Shown here in pieces: positions 33,901-42,542 of a stretch of DNA of 61,753 nt. The stretch is from Phycisphaerales bacterium (GTDB taxonomy: Bacteria; Planctomycetota; Phycisphaerae; Phycisphaerales; UBA1924), in NCBI GenBank assembly GCA_020853975.1, contig JADYXW010000039.1:1-61753 (forward strand). Direction: 5' to 3'. How positions within the stretch are numbered: the stretch's first letter is position 1; each line of letters opens with the position of its first letter. Under the pieces are notes generated by a model. That model ran no database searches and had not been told where the DNA came from. It worked only from the letters and a program-made list of their open reading frames with translations. The position numbers and the translations under genes were made by a program.

Positions 33901-35589
33901 CTCGGCAACCAGGGCTCGCCCATCGCGTCGCTTGCTGGAAACCTTGCGGGCGAACTCAGCGAGGGCCGGCTCGCCGGCCCGCTCACCGCGACCGCCTTGC
34001 TGGACCGGGTCTCGACTTCCGAAACGGAGAAGCTCGCGGGCCTGCAGGGCCTGCTCACCGGCCTCCTGGGCGAGACGGCCCAGGTCCGCACGTCCGTGAC
34101 GCTCACGCCGCCCCAGGGAGGGACCGTCGCCCTCACCGACGCGGACTTTGATGCAGAACTCGCGGTGACCGCGCCCCGCCTCCGCAGCGAGGGGCCCGTG
34201 CGCGTCCGCCGCACCTCGGACCGCACGGCACTCGTGCAGCCGGCGAAGCTCACCATCCAGCCCGACGTCGCGACGGTCAACACGTTCCTCGCCGGCGCCG
34301 ACGGCAAGGGGATGAAGCTGCAGCAGTCCGGCCCGATCACCATCGACCTTTCGAGCCTGGTCCTGCCTCGCCCGACGCCCGGTGCGACGAGCGCGGCAAG
34401 GCCCTCCCTCGGCGCGTCGATCACACTGCCCGCCGCCAGCCTCACAGGTGCGGACGCGCGGACCATCCGCATCGCGGGGCTCTCGATCGGGGTCGCGACG
34501 CCTCCGCCGGCGCCGGGCGAGCGGGCCCCGTCGTCTCAGCCGGTCGAGCTGAGGCTGCTGCTCGCGGAAGCCGCGGTGGGCGACACGCCGCCCGCGAAGG
34601 ACATGGCGATCACGGGGACGCTCGCGCACCTCTTCTCACCCGAGGGCGCCCTGGAGCCCGACAAGGCTCGGCTCACGGTTCGGGGCGACCTGCCCGCTCT
34701 GCCTACGGCGCTCGTGGACGCGCTCGCCAACCGCAAGGGCGCGCTGGTGGAGGGCCTGGGGCCGACGGTCGCGGTCCGCATCGACGCCGACCGCGTGCCC
34801 ATCACGAAGGCCGCGGACGTCAGCACAGAGCAGCCCACGCTCCGCATCACGCTCACCTCACCCCGCGCCTCCGCCGAGATCGCGGGCGTGCTCGGCAACG
34901 GCACGTTCACAGCCCAGCAGCCGGTGCGTGTCAGCGTCAGCGAGGTCACACGCCTCTTCGCCGACCGCTTCCTGGGCATGACTCCGCTTCTCGGTGTCCT
35001 TGAAAAGACACGCGACGACGCGCCCGCCATGCTCACCGCAACCGGCCTGGTCGCGCCCCTCGATGGCGACATGCACAAGCTCAATGGCGACCTCACCATC
35101 GACCCGGGCCAGTGCCGCTTCGAGACCGCTGGGCTCTTCTCCGGCGTGCTCAAGAATCTTGGCCAGCGCACCGCCGGTTCCGCAGGAACCAGGCTCGAGC
35201 CGCTCGCGGTGCAGGTCCGAAGCGGCGTCGCGACGTACGGCCCTTGGCGAGTCCCCGTCGGTGAGTTCAGCATGGTCCTCCAGGCCGATCAGGACTCGAT
35301 GTCCAAGGGCATCGACCTCAACGAGAACCAGATCGACATGGTCGTCTGGATCCCGGCGGGCGCGCTGGCGGACAAGGCCGCGGGCCAGCTCAACACCGGG
35401 CTCGGCAGCCTCCTCAGCCGCGCTCCGGTCCTCGACACGCTCACGCTGACTCCCTGGCGCGTCAAGGGCCCGCTCGACAAGCCGGGGGTATCCCTCGATG
35501 GCGAGTTATGGGCTAAGACCGCGGTCAAAAAGCTCTCGCCCGAGGGCCTCTTGCGTGGGGGTTTGAAGGACCTGCTGCGTCCGAAGTAA
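30952..35589 (+). CDS. Very large AsmA/TamB-like membrane-anchored protein
   Basis: 1545 residues from ATG 30952 (ribosome site CGGAGGG). A charged cytoplasmic N-terminus (about 80 residues, with repeated GFWSK/GFYAK elements) is followed by one membrane helix near residues 84-107, then more than 1400 residues of repetitive beta-strand sequence. The opening part (LDVEDMDLSWAGPQSASGFSLRGADG) and the end (TLTPWRVKGPLDKPGV) match AsmA-family usage. Family members span the periplasm and help carry lipids to the outer membrane; that role is inferred. It is alone in its transcription unit. Confidence 0.8.
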   Translation: MPDNTGDFWGKGSGQPPEESGLREKKSDAGTGFYAKAGGEEPAKPTGGFWSKAEDRRQQDQKERDELLKDPHRPARKKRRVVRNLVLGLACVALLLAVVGGALGPTIAGAIAPGYIRGMSGTTIAGKLDVEDMDLSWAGPQSASGFSLRGADGTLIAKGSVTTDATLWSLITGPKDLGEVTLSGATLALVRNADGSLNVQAATTAPDAGKPAPGAAPATKGVGEKTKPALPPGLKARLIVKNLDATFTDKSASDAATVTLDDADLTAEIEVGHKAKVRLESMTFVGTTRPDSGAGRLAINASVDRWSTPEGSLTLDKARGEADVTLASFPVHVLDTLIGPVGRAADGSALSLRRSLGPALDLSLTASGDGKAANLTFAFSLDGARARGEAAVAEGVLSLTKPMELSAKGSTIRALLPQTEPYFAADATPSLDAIPDATVVVERLRMPYDAAGPDLRKLDASVNVSVAPASGRVVIEQGKPASAFATTPLTVSLDTTSLGTSVRVQAGTSATLGGNPAGDIRVDATLGGLIDASGKPVSMPASIEGSAAVSGVATAILQPLVAGLGLDLYNDVGPTLDLSVRASTATTEAQGDRPIAIDATIRSAGMNADAALEVSQSVIRSRDPGIRADVPGAGTIAARFIKPGTGWSLAPSQGGGRAVLHVQRLSVPRGASGLELDRAEFKGTLDVTGLALMAIDANGSTRAGVTGPISVASTRIVAGLAQTAAKLDLAGSATYDGAPFTIAARFDVPALLRSTTTGGVRVIEVAPPLSLRPTGTLVLKDVPAAIARAVVPRGEGPLDTPALVAQSLGGPTTVEIATKPAPDNAVDLTLAVRSAKVAADIGGVVDPTAVKLRQTVAGVEITPALLDTLLAAYAPSMAQGGGESLSLVGPARVRATLEPITIPLDPDSKPALDRIGIANLAVTLAEKTQVDGLSVAQGGGGRRPLGRVGVEGLSLRASVPVGAITAPALVGQRAVRVDVTAGVLGNQGSPIASLAGNLAGELSEGRLAGPLTATALLDRVSTSETEKLAGLQGLLTGLLGETAQVRTSVTLTPPQGGTVALTDADFDAELAVTAPRLRSEGPVRVRRTSDRTALVQPAKLTIQPDVATVNTFLAGADGKGMKLQQSGPITIDLSSLVLPRPTPGATSAARPSLGASITLPAASLTGADARTIRIAGLSIGVATPPPAPGERAPSSQPVELRLLLAEAAVGDTPPAKDMAITGTLAHLFSPEGALEPDKARLTVRGDLPALPTALVDALANRKGALVEGLGPTVAVRIDADRVPITKAADVSTEQPTLRITLTSPRASAEIAGVLGNGTFTAQQPVRVSVSEVTRLFADRFLGMTPLLGVLEKTRDDAPAMLTATGLVAPLDGDMHKLNGDLTIDPGQCRFETAGLFSGVLKNLGQRTAGSAGTRLEPLAVQVRSGVATYGPWRVPVGEFSMVLQADQDSMSKGIDLNENQIDMVVWIPAGALADKAAGQLNTGLGSLLSRAPVLDTLTLTPWRVKGPLDKPGVSLDGELWAKTAVKKLSPEGLLRGGLKDLLRPK

Positions 35590-35737
35590 CCGTCGCCGGG
35601 CGGCGCGCGAATAATCCCTCGGCCCAGGCGTCGACCCTCTGCGGGGTCGCGGAGTCGTTTCGCCACATCCGCCGAGCCAGGAATCACACGGCCCACGGGC
35701 CCGCACAGGCCGTCCGGGTCCGATAAAGGAGAGAGAG

Positions 35738-36898
35738 ATGCGCATCGTTACTGGTTCCACCTTCGCCCTCGCTTGCGTACTCGCCGCCGGCTCCGTTCAC
35801 GCGCAGGTCGGTGACCTCTGCGAGGATTCCATCCCCGTCGCCGAGGGGTCTTTCCCCTTCGACAACTCTGGCATGACCACCCAGATGCAGGTCGATTGCG
35901 CCGCCTCCAACAAGGACATCTGGTTCATCTACACGCCCACCTCCAGCGGCTACGCCACCATCGACACCTGCGGCTCGTCGTTCGACACCGTCCTCGCGGT
36001 TGTCCTCGACTGCTTCGTCGACACGAACTGCAACGACGACGCATGCGGCCTGCAGAGCGCCATCGCCGGCGTGCCCGTCTTCGAGGGCATCAGCATCGGA
36101 ATCCGTATCGCCGCCTACGGCACGACCGGCGCCGGCGGCAGCGGCGTCCTCAATATCAACATCACGCCCCCCGCGCAGTGGGACGAGCAGGTCAACGGCC
36201 AGGCCGACGCCGGCCAGGAACTCAACTCCGCGCAGGTCCCCACCGGCTCCGGCCCCTTCACCAGCATCTCGGGCGGCTTTGACTGGATCGGCGACTGCGA
36301 CATCTACCAGATCAACGTCTGCGATGTCGCCAACTTCTCCGCCACCACCGCCCTCAACACCGACCCCTTCTTCGACACCCGCCTCTTCCTCTTTGATTCC
36401 ACCGGCGCGGGCGTCACCTACAACGACGACGTGCCCGCCGGCACTCCGGGCGACGACACCCTCCTCTCGCACATCACCGGCGCCTTCGTCCCCGCCACCG
36501 GCAACTACTACCTCGCCGTCACCCAGTTCGACGACATGGCCCTCGACGGCATGGGCTCCGCCATGTGGGCCGAGACCCCCTTCAACACCGAGCGCGCTCC
36601 CGACGGTCCCGGCAGCGCTGGTCCGCTCGCCTCCTGGCGAGGTGGGGGCGAAGACCTCGGCACCTACCGCATCGACATGACCGGCGCCTGCTTCCCCGGC
36701 GGCGGCGGTCCCACCTGCGACCCCGACGTCAATCAGGACGGCAACGTCGACCAGGACGACGTCTCGTACCTCATCAACGTTGTCGGCGGCGGGGACAACC
36801 CCACCGGCATCGACCCGGACTTCAACCAGGACGGCAACGTCGACCAGGACGACATCGCCGCCCTCATCAACACCGTCGGCGGCGGCGGCTGCCCCTGA
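35738..36898 (+). CDS. Secreted protein with pre-peptidase-like beta domains and dockerin-like tail
   Basis: 386 residues. Strong ribosome site AAAGGAGAGAGAG. A signal peptide ends at VHAQ. The first domain (DIWFIYTPTSSGYATIDTCG ... LAVVLDC) and the second (IYQINVCDVANFSATTA ... ATGNYYLAVTQFD) look like PPC/P-type beta-sandwiches, often found at the ends of secreted peptidases. A Gly-rich linker leads to two EF-hand repeats (NQDGNVDQDDV and NQDGNVDQDDI) ending GGGGCP. No catalytic motif is visible; a binding or structural role is likely. Confidence 0.82.
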   Translation: MRIVTGSTFALACVLAAGSVHAQVGDLCEDSIPVAEGSFPFDNSGMTTQMQVDCAASNKDIWFIYTPTSSGYATIDTCGSSFDTVLAVVLDCFVDTNCNDDACGLQSAIAGVPVFEGISIGIRIAAYGTTGAGGSGVLNINITPPAQWDEQVNGQADAGQELNSAQVPTGSGPFTSISGGFDWIGDCDIYQINVCDVANFSATTALNTDPFFDTRLFLFDSTGAGVTYNDDVPAGTPGDDTLLSHITGAFVPATGNYYLAVTQFDDMALDGMGSAMWAETPFNTERAPDGPGSAGPLASWRGGGEDLGTYRIDMTGACFPGGGGPTCDPDVNQDGNVDQDDVSYLINVVGGGDNPTGIDPDFNQDGNVDQDDIAALINTVGGGGCP

Positions 36899-36966
36899 AC
36901 GCGCCGTCAAACCCCGCATCCTGAATCCGTAACCACTCGCAGGCCGTTCCACTCCGGGGCGGCCTG

Positions 36967-36972
36967 TATACT
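36967..36972 (+). promoter_or_regulatory. Predicted -10 box of leaderless phosphatase-superfamily transcript
   Basis: TATACT, six bases before ATG 36979, with no ribosome site. This is the closest match to the -10 consensus among the leaderless group. Confidence 0.55.
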
Positions 36973-36978
36973 CGCGCC

Positions 36979-38112
36979 ATGCCCACACTCAGAACACTCT
37001 TGGTCGTGGCACTCGCCCTCGCCGCCACAGCGGCCAGCGCGCAGGCCCCCGCCGCGCCGGCCGCGGAGAACGTAATTCTCGTCATGATCGACGGCCTGCG
37101 CTGGCAGGAGGTCTTTACCGGCGCGGACGAGCGGTACCTGAGCAAGGCCATCGGCAAAGTCGAGAAGCCCGAGCCGCTGCTCGAACGCTGGCACAGGGGC
37201 ACACCCGAGGAGCGTCGGGAAGCCCTCATGCCGTTCCTGTGGTCGGTCGTGGTCCGGGAGGGACAGCTCTACGGCAACCGCTACAAGGGCAGCACCGTCG
37301 ACATCACCAACGGCCGCGGAGTGTCCTACCCCGGCTACGCCGAAGCACTCTGCGGCGTGGCGGAGCCGGTGATCAAGGACAACCGGCACATCGTGAACCC
37401 GAACCCAACGGTGCTCGAGTTCCTGAACCAGCAGGAGGGCTTCCGGGGCAAAGCCGCGGCGTTCGGCTCCTGGCAGACCTTCCGGTTCATCTTCCGCGCG
37501 GAGACGTGCGGATTCCCAGTGGACGACGGCAACGGCGCCTTCACGGCCGGGGCGGGCTCGCCAGAACTCGCGGTGCTGAACCGAGTCCGCACCGAGGTGC
37601 CCTATCGCTGGTCGGGTGTAGCGTTCGATGCGCTCACGGTGAACACGGCGATGGAGTGGATGAAGGTCAACAGGCCCCGCGCGGTCTTCCTGGGCATGGG
37701 CGAGACCGATGAGTGGGCGCACGAGTACGACTACACGAGGTACTTGGAGGCGGCGCACCTGGCAGACGCGTACCTCCGCCGCCTGTGGGAGTTCCTGCAG
37801 TCCGACGCGCAGTACGCGGGCAGAACCACGCTGATGATCACCTGCGATCACGGGCGGGGCGATCTGTTCCAGAAGGACCGCGCCTGGGGCGACCATGGCA
37901 GCGGCAACCCGGGCTCCGAGCATATCTGGCTCGCGGTCGTCGGCCCCGGCACCCGGCCCCTGGGCGAGCGGACGAACACCCAGCCCATCACGCAGTCGCA
38001 GTTCGCCTCGACGCTGGCGGCGGCGGCGGGGCTGGACTTCTCGACCCTGCAGCCCCGGGCAGGGGGCCCTATCCGCGACTGCCTTCCCACGCCCCCGGCG
38101 GCCCGGCCCTAA
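36979..38112 (+). CDS. Alkaline-phosphatase-superfamily secreted hydrolase
   Basis: 377 residues with a signal peptide ending near ASAQ. Metal-site landmarks of the superfamily are present: VILVMIDGLRWQEVF (first Asp), a probable Ser nucleophile in NGRGVSYPGY, LGMGETDEWAHEYDY, ITCDHGRGD and GDHGSGNPGSEHIW. The pattern fits phosphodiesterase/phosphonoacetate-hydrolase or sulfatase-like members; the substrate is not clear. It has the predicted leaderless start and is followed 34 bases later by the methyltransferase gene. Confidence 0.8.
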   Translation: MPTLRTLLVVALALAATAASAQAPAAPAAENVILVMIDGLRWQEVFTGADERYLSKAIGKVEKPEPLLERWHRGTPEERREALMPFLWSVVVREGQLYGNRYKGSTVDITNGRGVSYPGYAEALCGVAEPVIKDNRHIVNPNPTVLEFLNQQEGFRGKAAAFGSWQTFRFIFRAETCGFPVDDGNGAFTAGAGSPELAVLNRVRTEVPYRWSGVAFDALTVNTAMEWMKVNRPRAVFLGMGETDEWAHEYDYTRYLEAAHLADAYLRRLWEFLQSDAQYAGRTTLMITCDHGRGDLFQKDRAWGDHGSGNPGSEHIWLAVVGPGTRPLGERTNTQPITQSQFASTLAAAAGLDFSTLQPRAGGPIRDCLPTPPAARP

Positions 38113-38146
38113 TCGCTCTAGACTGGTCGCCCAGCAAGGAGCGCCC

Positions 38147-39112
38147 ATGCCTGTTCTCAACAGCCCCATCGCCAGGGAGGTCCTCGAAAAGGCCCCCGGC
38201 CTCGCCCGCATGTACGAGCGGTACACGGCGCAGCTCGATCGTCTGATGGCCCAGGGCCACCTCAAGCCCGCGGACCTCGCGGGCAAGCGTGTGCTGGACT
38301 GGGAGTGCGGCGCCGGCATCTTTGCCCTGCTCTTCCTCGAGCGCGGCGCCGGTGAGTGTGAGGCGATCGACTCCTGGCTCCAGCTCGAGGACTGCCAGAA
38401 GGCCATGGGCCACATCCCGAACCTGCGCTTCGAGAAGGTCGGCATCGTCGACTACGCGGCCGACGCATCCCGGCACGGCTCTTTCGACTTCATCTTCGCG
38501 AACACGGTCACCGAGCACATGCTCGACCTGCCGAAACAGCTCCCGCTCATCGGGCGCCTGCTGAAGCCGGGCGGGCTGTTCATCACCAACCACGATAACT
38601 ACTACCAGCCCGTGGGCTCGCACGACCACGGGTTTCTCAACTATGGCGACGGGCCGGCGATTGTGCGGCAGGGTCCCGCCTGCTGGGATGCGCCGGACAA
38701 GTGCGCCGCGTCCGCCCAGCACCGCGCGGGCGTCAAGGAAAAGCTCTGGTGGACCTGGACCGACGAGATGGAGAAGAAGCTGACGCCCGAGGACTGCACG
38801 CGCTGCCCGTACTTCAAGCGCAGCCAGCCCTGGGCGCACCTCACATGCCAGGGTGAGTTCCGCGAGATCTTCCCGCACGTGGCGTTCACCACCGGCTTCG
38901 CCAAGAGCTCTCTGAACAAGGTCACGCCCTTCCAGCTCAAGCAGTTCGTGATCGAGGCGGGGTTCGACATCGCCGGCTGGCAGATGAACAAGATCAAGAA
39001 CGAGCCGCCACCGCACCTCATGGCGGCCCCCTTCAACTTCTCGCGGGATGACCTGACCACCTGCACCATCACGGTCGTGGCGCGAAAGGCCTTCTGTCCG
39101 TACGGGGAATGA
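38147..39112 (+). CDS. Class I SAM-dependent methyltransferase-like protein
   Basis: 321 residues from ATG 38147, with ribosome site AAGGAG; a longer in-frame start lies inside the previous gene. The Rossmann core has VLDWECGAGIFALLFLERG for the SAM site (the usual GxGxG is degenerate as ECGAG), EAIDSW for the acidic end of strand 2, and FDFIFANTVTEHML for strand 4. The C-terminal half has extra Cys residues (EDCTRCPYF) that may bind zinc. The substrate is unknown. It begins a three-gene unit with two zinc-ribbon membrane proteins. Confidence 0.75.
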   Translation: MPVLNSPIAREVLEKAPGLARMYERYTAQLDRLMAQGHLKPADLAGKRVLDWECGAGIFALLFLERGAGECEAIDSWLQLEDCQKAMGHIPNLRFEKVGIVDYAADASRHGSFDFIFANTVTEHMLDLPKQLPLIGRLLKPGGLFITNHDNYYQPVGSHDHGFLNYGDGPAIVRQGPACWDAPDKCAASAQHRAGVKEKLWWTWTDEMEKKLTPEDCTRCPYFKRSQPWAHLTCQGEFREIFPHVAFTTGFAKSSLNKVTPFQLKQFVIEAGFDIAGWQMNKIKNEPPPHLMAAPFNFSRDDLTTCTITVVARKAFCPYGE

Positions 39113-39115
39113 CGC

Positions 39116-40147
39116 ATGATCCGCTGCCTGGGGTGTGGCGAGCCATTTCGAGGTGCACCCCAGCCCGGCGGGTGGATGTGCCCGGCGTGCAATCGCCTCC
39201 ACACTCGCACCGAGCTTGCGACGCAGGCCATGGTCGCTGGGCCCTTCACCGCGCCCGTCGTCCACGCCCCCATTGCCCCCCACGTGCTCGTGCAGTCGCG
39301 CCCCTGCCTGGCCTGCGGCTATGACCTGCTCGGGCTTGTCTCCACCGGCGCGTGCCCGGAGTGCGGCGCGCCCGTCGAGCGATCCCTGCGGGGCAACCTG
39401 CTTGAGTTCGCCGACACCCAGTTCCTCAAAGAGATGAGGCTCGGCGCGCGCGTCGTCTTCATCGGCACTCTGGTCGCGCTGGGGGTCAGCCTCGTTGTCG
39501 GCGCCGGGGCATTGGCGTTTGGAATGGCGGCGCAGAGCGGTGTCAATGTCACCGGAGGCCGCTGGACAGAACTCCTCCCGCGCATCACGGAGTTCGTCGG
39601 GTCGATCGTGGTGCTCGCGGGCTGGTGGCTGCTCTCACGCCCGGACCCGGGCCAGCTCGGCGAGGACACCGGGGCACAGTCCCGGAGGTGGCTGCGCATC
39701 TTTCTGGTGGCGGAGATCGGCGCGACCCTGGCCGCGTTCGTTGTCGCGATGGTCCCCGGCTGGCAGGCCGCGATGGCCAACGCCATGTCCGGCGCTGGGC
39801 CGGTGACCATCTCGATGGGGCTTGTGATCGTCGTGCTCAGCGGGCTTGCCACGGTCGTGGCGACTACAGGGCGGTTCTTCGCGGCGGTCGCGTACATCCG
39901 CTCGCTGGCCCCGCGAGTCCCCGATGCCGCGCTCCACAAGGAAGCCACCCGAAACCTCTGGCTGCTCCCGATCCTGAACACCGTGGGCATCCTGCTGTGC
40001 GGCCTGGGCCCGCTCGCCGCGACCATCCTCTTTCTCATCATGCTCAACAGGCTGAGCAAGGGCGTCGCGGGCGCGATGGAGCGGGCGAAGCTGGCGGCCC
40101 TGCGAGATCAGGCCGCGGCTGAAGTGAACGCCATGAGGAACGCATGA
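39116..40147 (+). CDS. Zinc-ribbon integral membrane protein (copy 1)
   Basis: 343 residues. Two ribbons at the N-terminus: CLGCG/CPAC and then CLACGYDLLGL/CPECG (about residues 64-85). The linker LRGNLLEFADTQFL leads to several membrane helices (about five, from residue 115 on). The CGYD-(L)-x-GL...CPECG ribbon and following R-S-L-x-G-(D/N)-L-L motif recur in planctomycete membrane proteins of unknown role. It starts three bases after the methyltransferase stop and overlaps the next gene by ATGA. Confidence 0.75.
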   Translation: MIRCLGCGEPFRGAPQPGGWMCPACNRLHTRTELATQAMVAGPFTAPVVHAPIAPHVLVQSRPCLACGYDLLGLVSTGACPECGAPVERSLRGNLLEFADTQFLKEMRLGARVVFIGTLVALGVSLVVGAGALAFGMAAQSGVNVTGGRWTELLPRITEFVGSIVVLAGWWLLSRPDPGQLGEDTGAQSRRWLRIFLVAEIGATLAAFVVAMVPGWQAAMANAMSGAGPVTISMGLVIVVLSGLATVVATTGRFFAAVAYIRSLAPRVPDAALHKEATRNLWLLPILNTVGILLCGLGPLAATILFLIMLNRLSKGVAGAMERAKLAALRDQAAAEVNAMRNA

Positions 40148-40989
40148 CCGCTATCCACTGCCTCCGCTGCGGCTACGACCTCTCGGGCCTGGACCTCCGG
40201 GCCCTGTGCCCGGAGTGCACCCTGCCCGTGGCCCGCTCTCAGGCCGGCGACCTGCTCCGCTACGCGGACGCGGGATACCTCGGCTCGCTACGCGCCGGGC
40301 TGACAGTTCTCGCGGTCACGGCGGGCGCCCAGGCGGCGCTCTCCTTCATCTCCTGCGCGTCGTCCGTCGCGATGCCTCTGACGGGCGCGAACCTGTGGAA
40401 CCAGACGACCGTGCTCGTGTGGGCGGCTCTTTGGACCGTGCTGTTGCTCGCGGATGTGGTGGCGGCGATGCTGCTCGCACGATCCGACCCGGGACAGCTC
40501 ACCGCGGTGCGGGGCTCGGGGCTCCGAGTCTCGCTCATCGTCGTCGCGGCCCTGCTCGCCCTCGGCCAGATCGGCACGACGGCGATCGGGCAATGGGCCG
40601 CCGCTCCACCGGACCTTGCTGCTGCGCTCGGCCTGCTTACCCAGGCGGTGCACGTGGCGTTCATCATCCTGCTGGTGCGTCACCTCATGGGGATCGCGCG
40701 GCGCATCCCCTCGGAGCGCCTGGCCTCCTCGCTCATGGCGGTGCTGGTCTTCACGCTGGTGGTCGCGGGGCTGAGCCTGGTGAGCCAGATCACTGTCCAG
40801 GTCGTTGCCCGCTTCGGAGGCCCGTCGTCCGGGTTCTGGCGCGTCTACCCGTGGTTCACCACGCCCGTCTCGGTCATGCGGGCCGGGGTTCTCGTATGGA
40901 GCATCGTGCTGTTTCTGCGGCTGTCCCGGGAGATCGCGCGTGAGGCCGCCGCGGGGCGCGCAGAACAGCCCCCCGACCCCATCGCGTGA
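40144..40989 (+). CDS. Zinc-ribbon integral membrane protein (copy 2)
   Basis: 281 residues, a shorter paralogue of the preceding gene: one ribbon, CLRCGYDLSGLDLRALCPEC, then SQAGDLLRYADAGYLGSLRAG and about five membrane helices. The ATG overlaps the preceding stop (ATGA 40144), so the pair is coupled. The DPGQL(G/T) motif between helices is shared by both copies (RPDPGQLGED and RSDPGQLTAV). A shared membrane complex is plausible; no function is known. Confidence 0.75.
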   Translation: MTAIHCLRCGYDLSGLDLRALCPECTLPVARSQAGDLLRYADAGYLGSLRAGLTVLAVTAGAQAALSFISCASSVAMPLTGANLWNQTTVLVWAALWTVLLLADVVAAMLLARSDPGQLTAVRGSGLRVSLIVVAALLALGQIGTTAIGQWAAAPPDLAAALGLLTQAVHVAFIILLVRHLMGIARRIPSERLASSLMAVLVFTLVVAGLSLVSQITVQVVARFGGPSSGFWRVYPWFTTPVSVMRAGVLVWSIVLFLRLSREIAREAAAGRAEQPPDPIA

Positions 40990-41005
40990 CGGTCCGCGCC
41001 CGGTT

Positions 41006-41380
41006 CTAGCACTTCGCGGCTTCGACGAAGGACTTGAAGCCGCCCATCGCCATGCGCTTCATGTCGAAGGGCATCTTCTTGGGATCGCACAGGGCCGCGA
41101 GGCGAGCGTCCTTCATCGCCGCGTTGTTCACGCGGTTGCGGTGCGCCTTGCTCTCGTAGACGATGAACGAGAAGACCAGCGTCTCGCCCGCCTTCAGCTT
41201 CGCCATCTTGGGGAAGGGAGCGCCGAGCATCCTGGTCTTCAGCTCGTCGCCCACGGCCTCGACATACTGCAGGGCGCCGTGCTCCATCCACACCTTGGCC
41301 CCCAGCTTCGCGAGCTTGCGATAGGCGGGCAGGTTCTTCTTCTTGATCGGGATGACAAAGCCGTCGACATAGGTGCCCAT
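41006..41380 (-). CDS. DUF1428 family protein (YbaA-like)
   Basis: 124 residues, the typical full length. Family landmarks are YVDGFVIPI at the start, the Glu-rich centre (WMEHGALQYVEAVGDEL), FSFIVYESKAHR and MPFDMKRMAMGGF near the end. The fold is a dimeric alpha/beta barrel of the ABM type; biochemical function is unknown. A ribosome site (GGAGAG) precedes the ATG. Confidence 0.88.
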   Translation of the reverse strand: MGTYVDGFVIPIKKKNLPAYRKLAKLGAKVWMEHGALQYVEAVGDELKTRMLGAPFPKMAKLKAGETLVFSFIVYESKAHRNRVNNAAMKDARLAALCDPKKMPFDMKRMAMGGFKSFVEAAKC

Positions 41381-41456
41381 GGAAGCTCTCCGAGTGATCT
41401 CGATCCTCTGTTGCAGCGTAGCAGCGCTGACGCCGCTGGTGCAACCCTGGCGCGCT

Positions 41457-42494
41457 CTACCGATTGCCGACGAACTTGTAGAAGATGACCGTCGCGTGAG
41501 GCGTCACGCCGTCGGTGTCAACCGCGAAGTTGGGTATCTCGCCGACGCGCACCCAGCCGCAGCGCCGGTACAGACGCTCCGCCGCGCCCCCGACCTTCGC
41601 ATCCAGCGTCAGGAGCGTGAACCCGGAGGCGCCGGCCTCCTGCTCTATGCGCTCCATCAGCCTCCTCCCGAGCCCTGTTCCGCGGCAGGATCGGTGCACG
41701 ATCATCTTGCACACCTCGGCGCGGTGGGGCTGGTTCGGCGCCCACGCCGCCGCCGCCTGTACGGTCCCCACGATGCCCCCGCACGCGCGTGCGACGAGCA
41801 TGATGCTGCGGGGAGAGGCTTCGGCGAGGGAGCGCCGCCACCAGGCGCATGCCGCGTCGAGTCCCAGCGGCTTCACGAAGCTCACCGCAGCGCCGGACTC
41901 CACCGCGTCCACCAGCAGGGCGGCGAGGTCGTCAAGGTCGCGATCCGTCACGCCGATGGGCGAGAGCCGCTCGATGGGCAGGTCCGCGACGGACGCATCC
42001 AGCACGAACTCCGCGACCTCGCGAGCTTCGTAGCGATCCGTCTCCTCGCCCATGCGATGGCCGAGCAGGCGGAAGCCGTGCGAGGTCAGAATCCGCACGG
42101 ACGCGGCGTTGGTGCGCGCCGCGGTCGCGTAGATTGGCCGCCTCGGATCCTCTTCCAGGAGCAGCGTGAGCGCCCGCGAGGCGATGCCCCGGCCCCAGTG
42201 CTGCTTCGCGATCCAATACCCCGTGCAGTGGCGCCCATCCGCCTGAAAGACCGAGAGGGCGCCGGCCGGCTCCGCCCCGCCCGGCCCCACCAGTTCGATG
42301 ATCCGGGGCCGCACCGCGGCGTCCTTCAAGACCTTCGCCCACGTCTCGAAGTACACTTCGCGCGTCCGGGGCTTCACGCCCGCCAGGCGGCTGGCCTCCG
42401 GGTCCTTCTGCAACTCGAACATCCACTCCAGGTCGTCGGGCAACACCGGACGCAGGCGCACTTCGTGAGGCTTGACGCGGGGTCCGTCCGACAT
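41457..42494 (-). CDS. Tandem GNAT acetyltransferase
   Basis: 345 residues with two GNAT domains. The N-terminal one (about residues 8-165) is RimJ-like: HEVRLRPVLPDDLEWMFELQ and the acetyl-CoA loop QHWGRGIASRAL. The C-terminal one (about 185-345) has the loop RSCRGTGLGRRLMERIEQEAG. The substrates are unknown; fusion of two GNAT domains often means one binds and the other acts. TACCAT five bases before the ATG predicts a leaderless mRNA. Next upstream gene on this strand is the DinB pseudogene. Confidence 0.88.
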   Translation of the reverse strand: MSDGPRVKPHEVRLRPVLPDDLEWMFELQKDPEASRLAGVKPRTREVYFETWAKVLKDAAVRPRIIELVGPGGAEPAGALSVFQADGRHCTGYWIAKQHWGRGIASRALTLLLEEDPRRPIYATAARTNAASVRILTSHGFRLLGHRMGEETDRYEAREVAEFVLDASVADLPIERLSPIGVTDRDLDDLAALLVDAVESGAAVSFVKPLGLDAACAWWRRSLAEASPRSIMLVARACGGIVGTVQAAAAWAPNQPHRAEVCKMIVHRSCRGTGLGRRLMERIEQEAGASGFTLLTLDAKVGGAAERLYRRCGWVRVGEIPNFAVDTDGVTPHATVIFYKFVGNR

Positions 42495-42499
42495 GGGCG

Positions 42500-42505
42500 A
42501 TGGTA
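42500..42505 (-). promoter_or_regulatory. Predicted -10 box of leaderless tandem-GNAT transcript
   Basis: TACCAT on the minus strand, five bases before ATG 42494, with no ribosome site. Confidence 0.5.
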
Positions 42506-42542
42506 TCTGCGGAGGGCAACCGCGGAGCTCACGACGCCGGAC

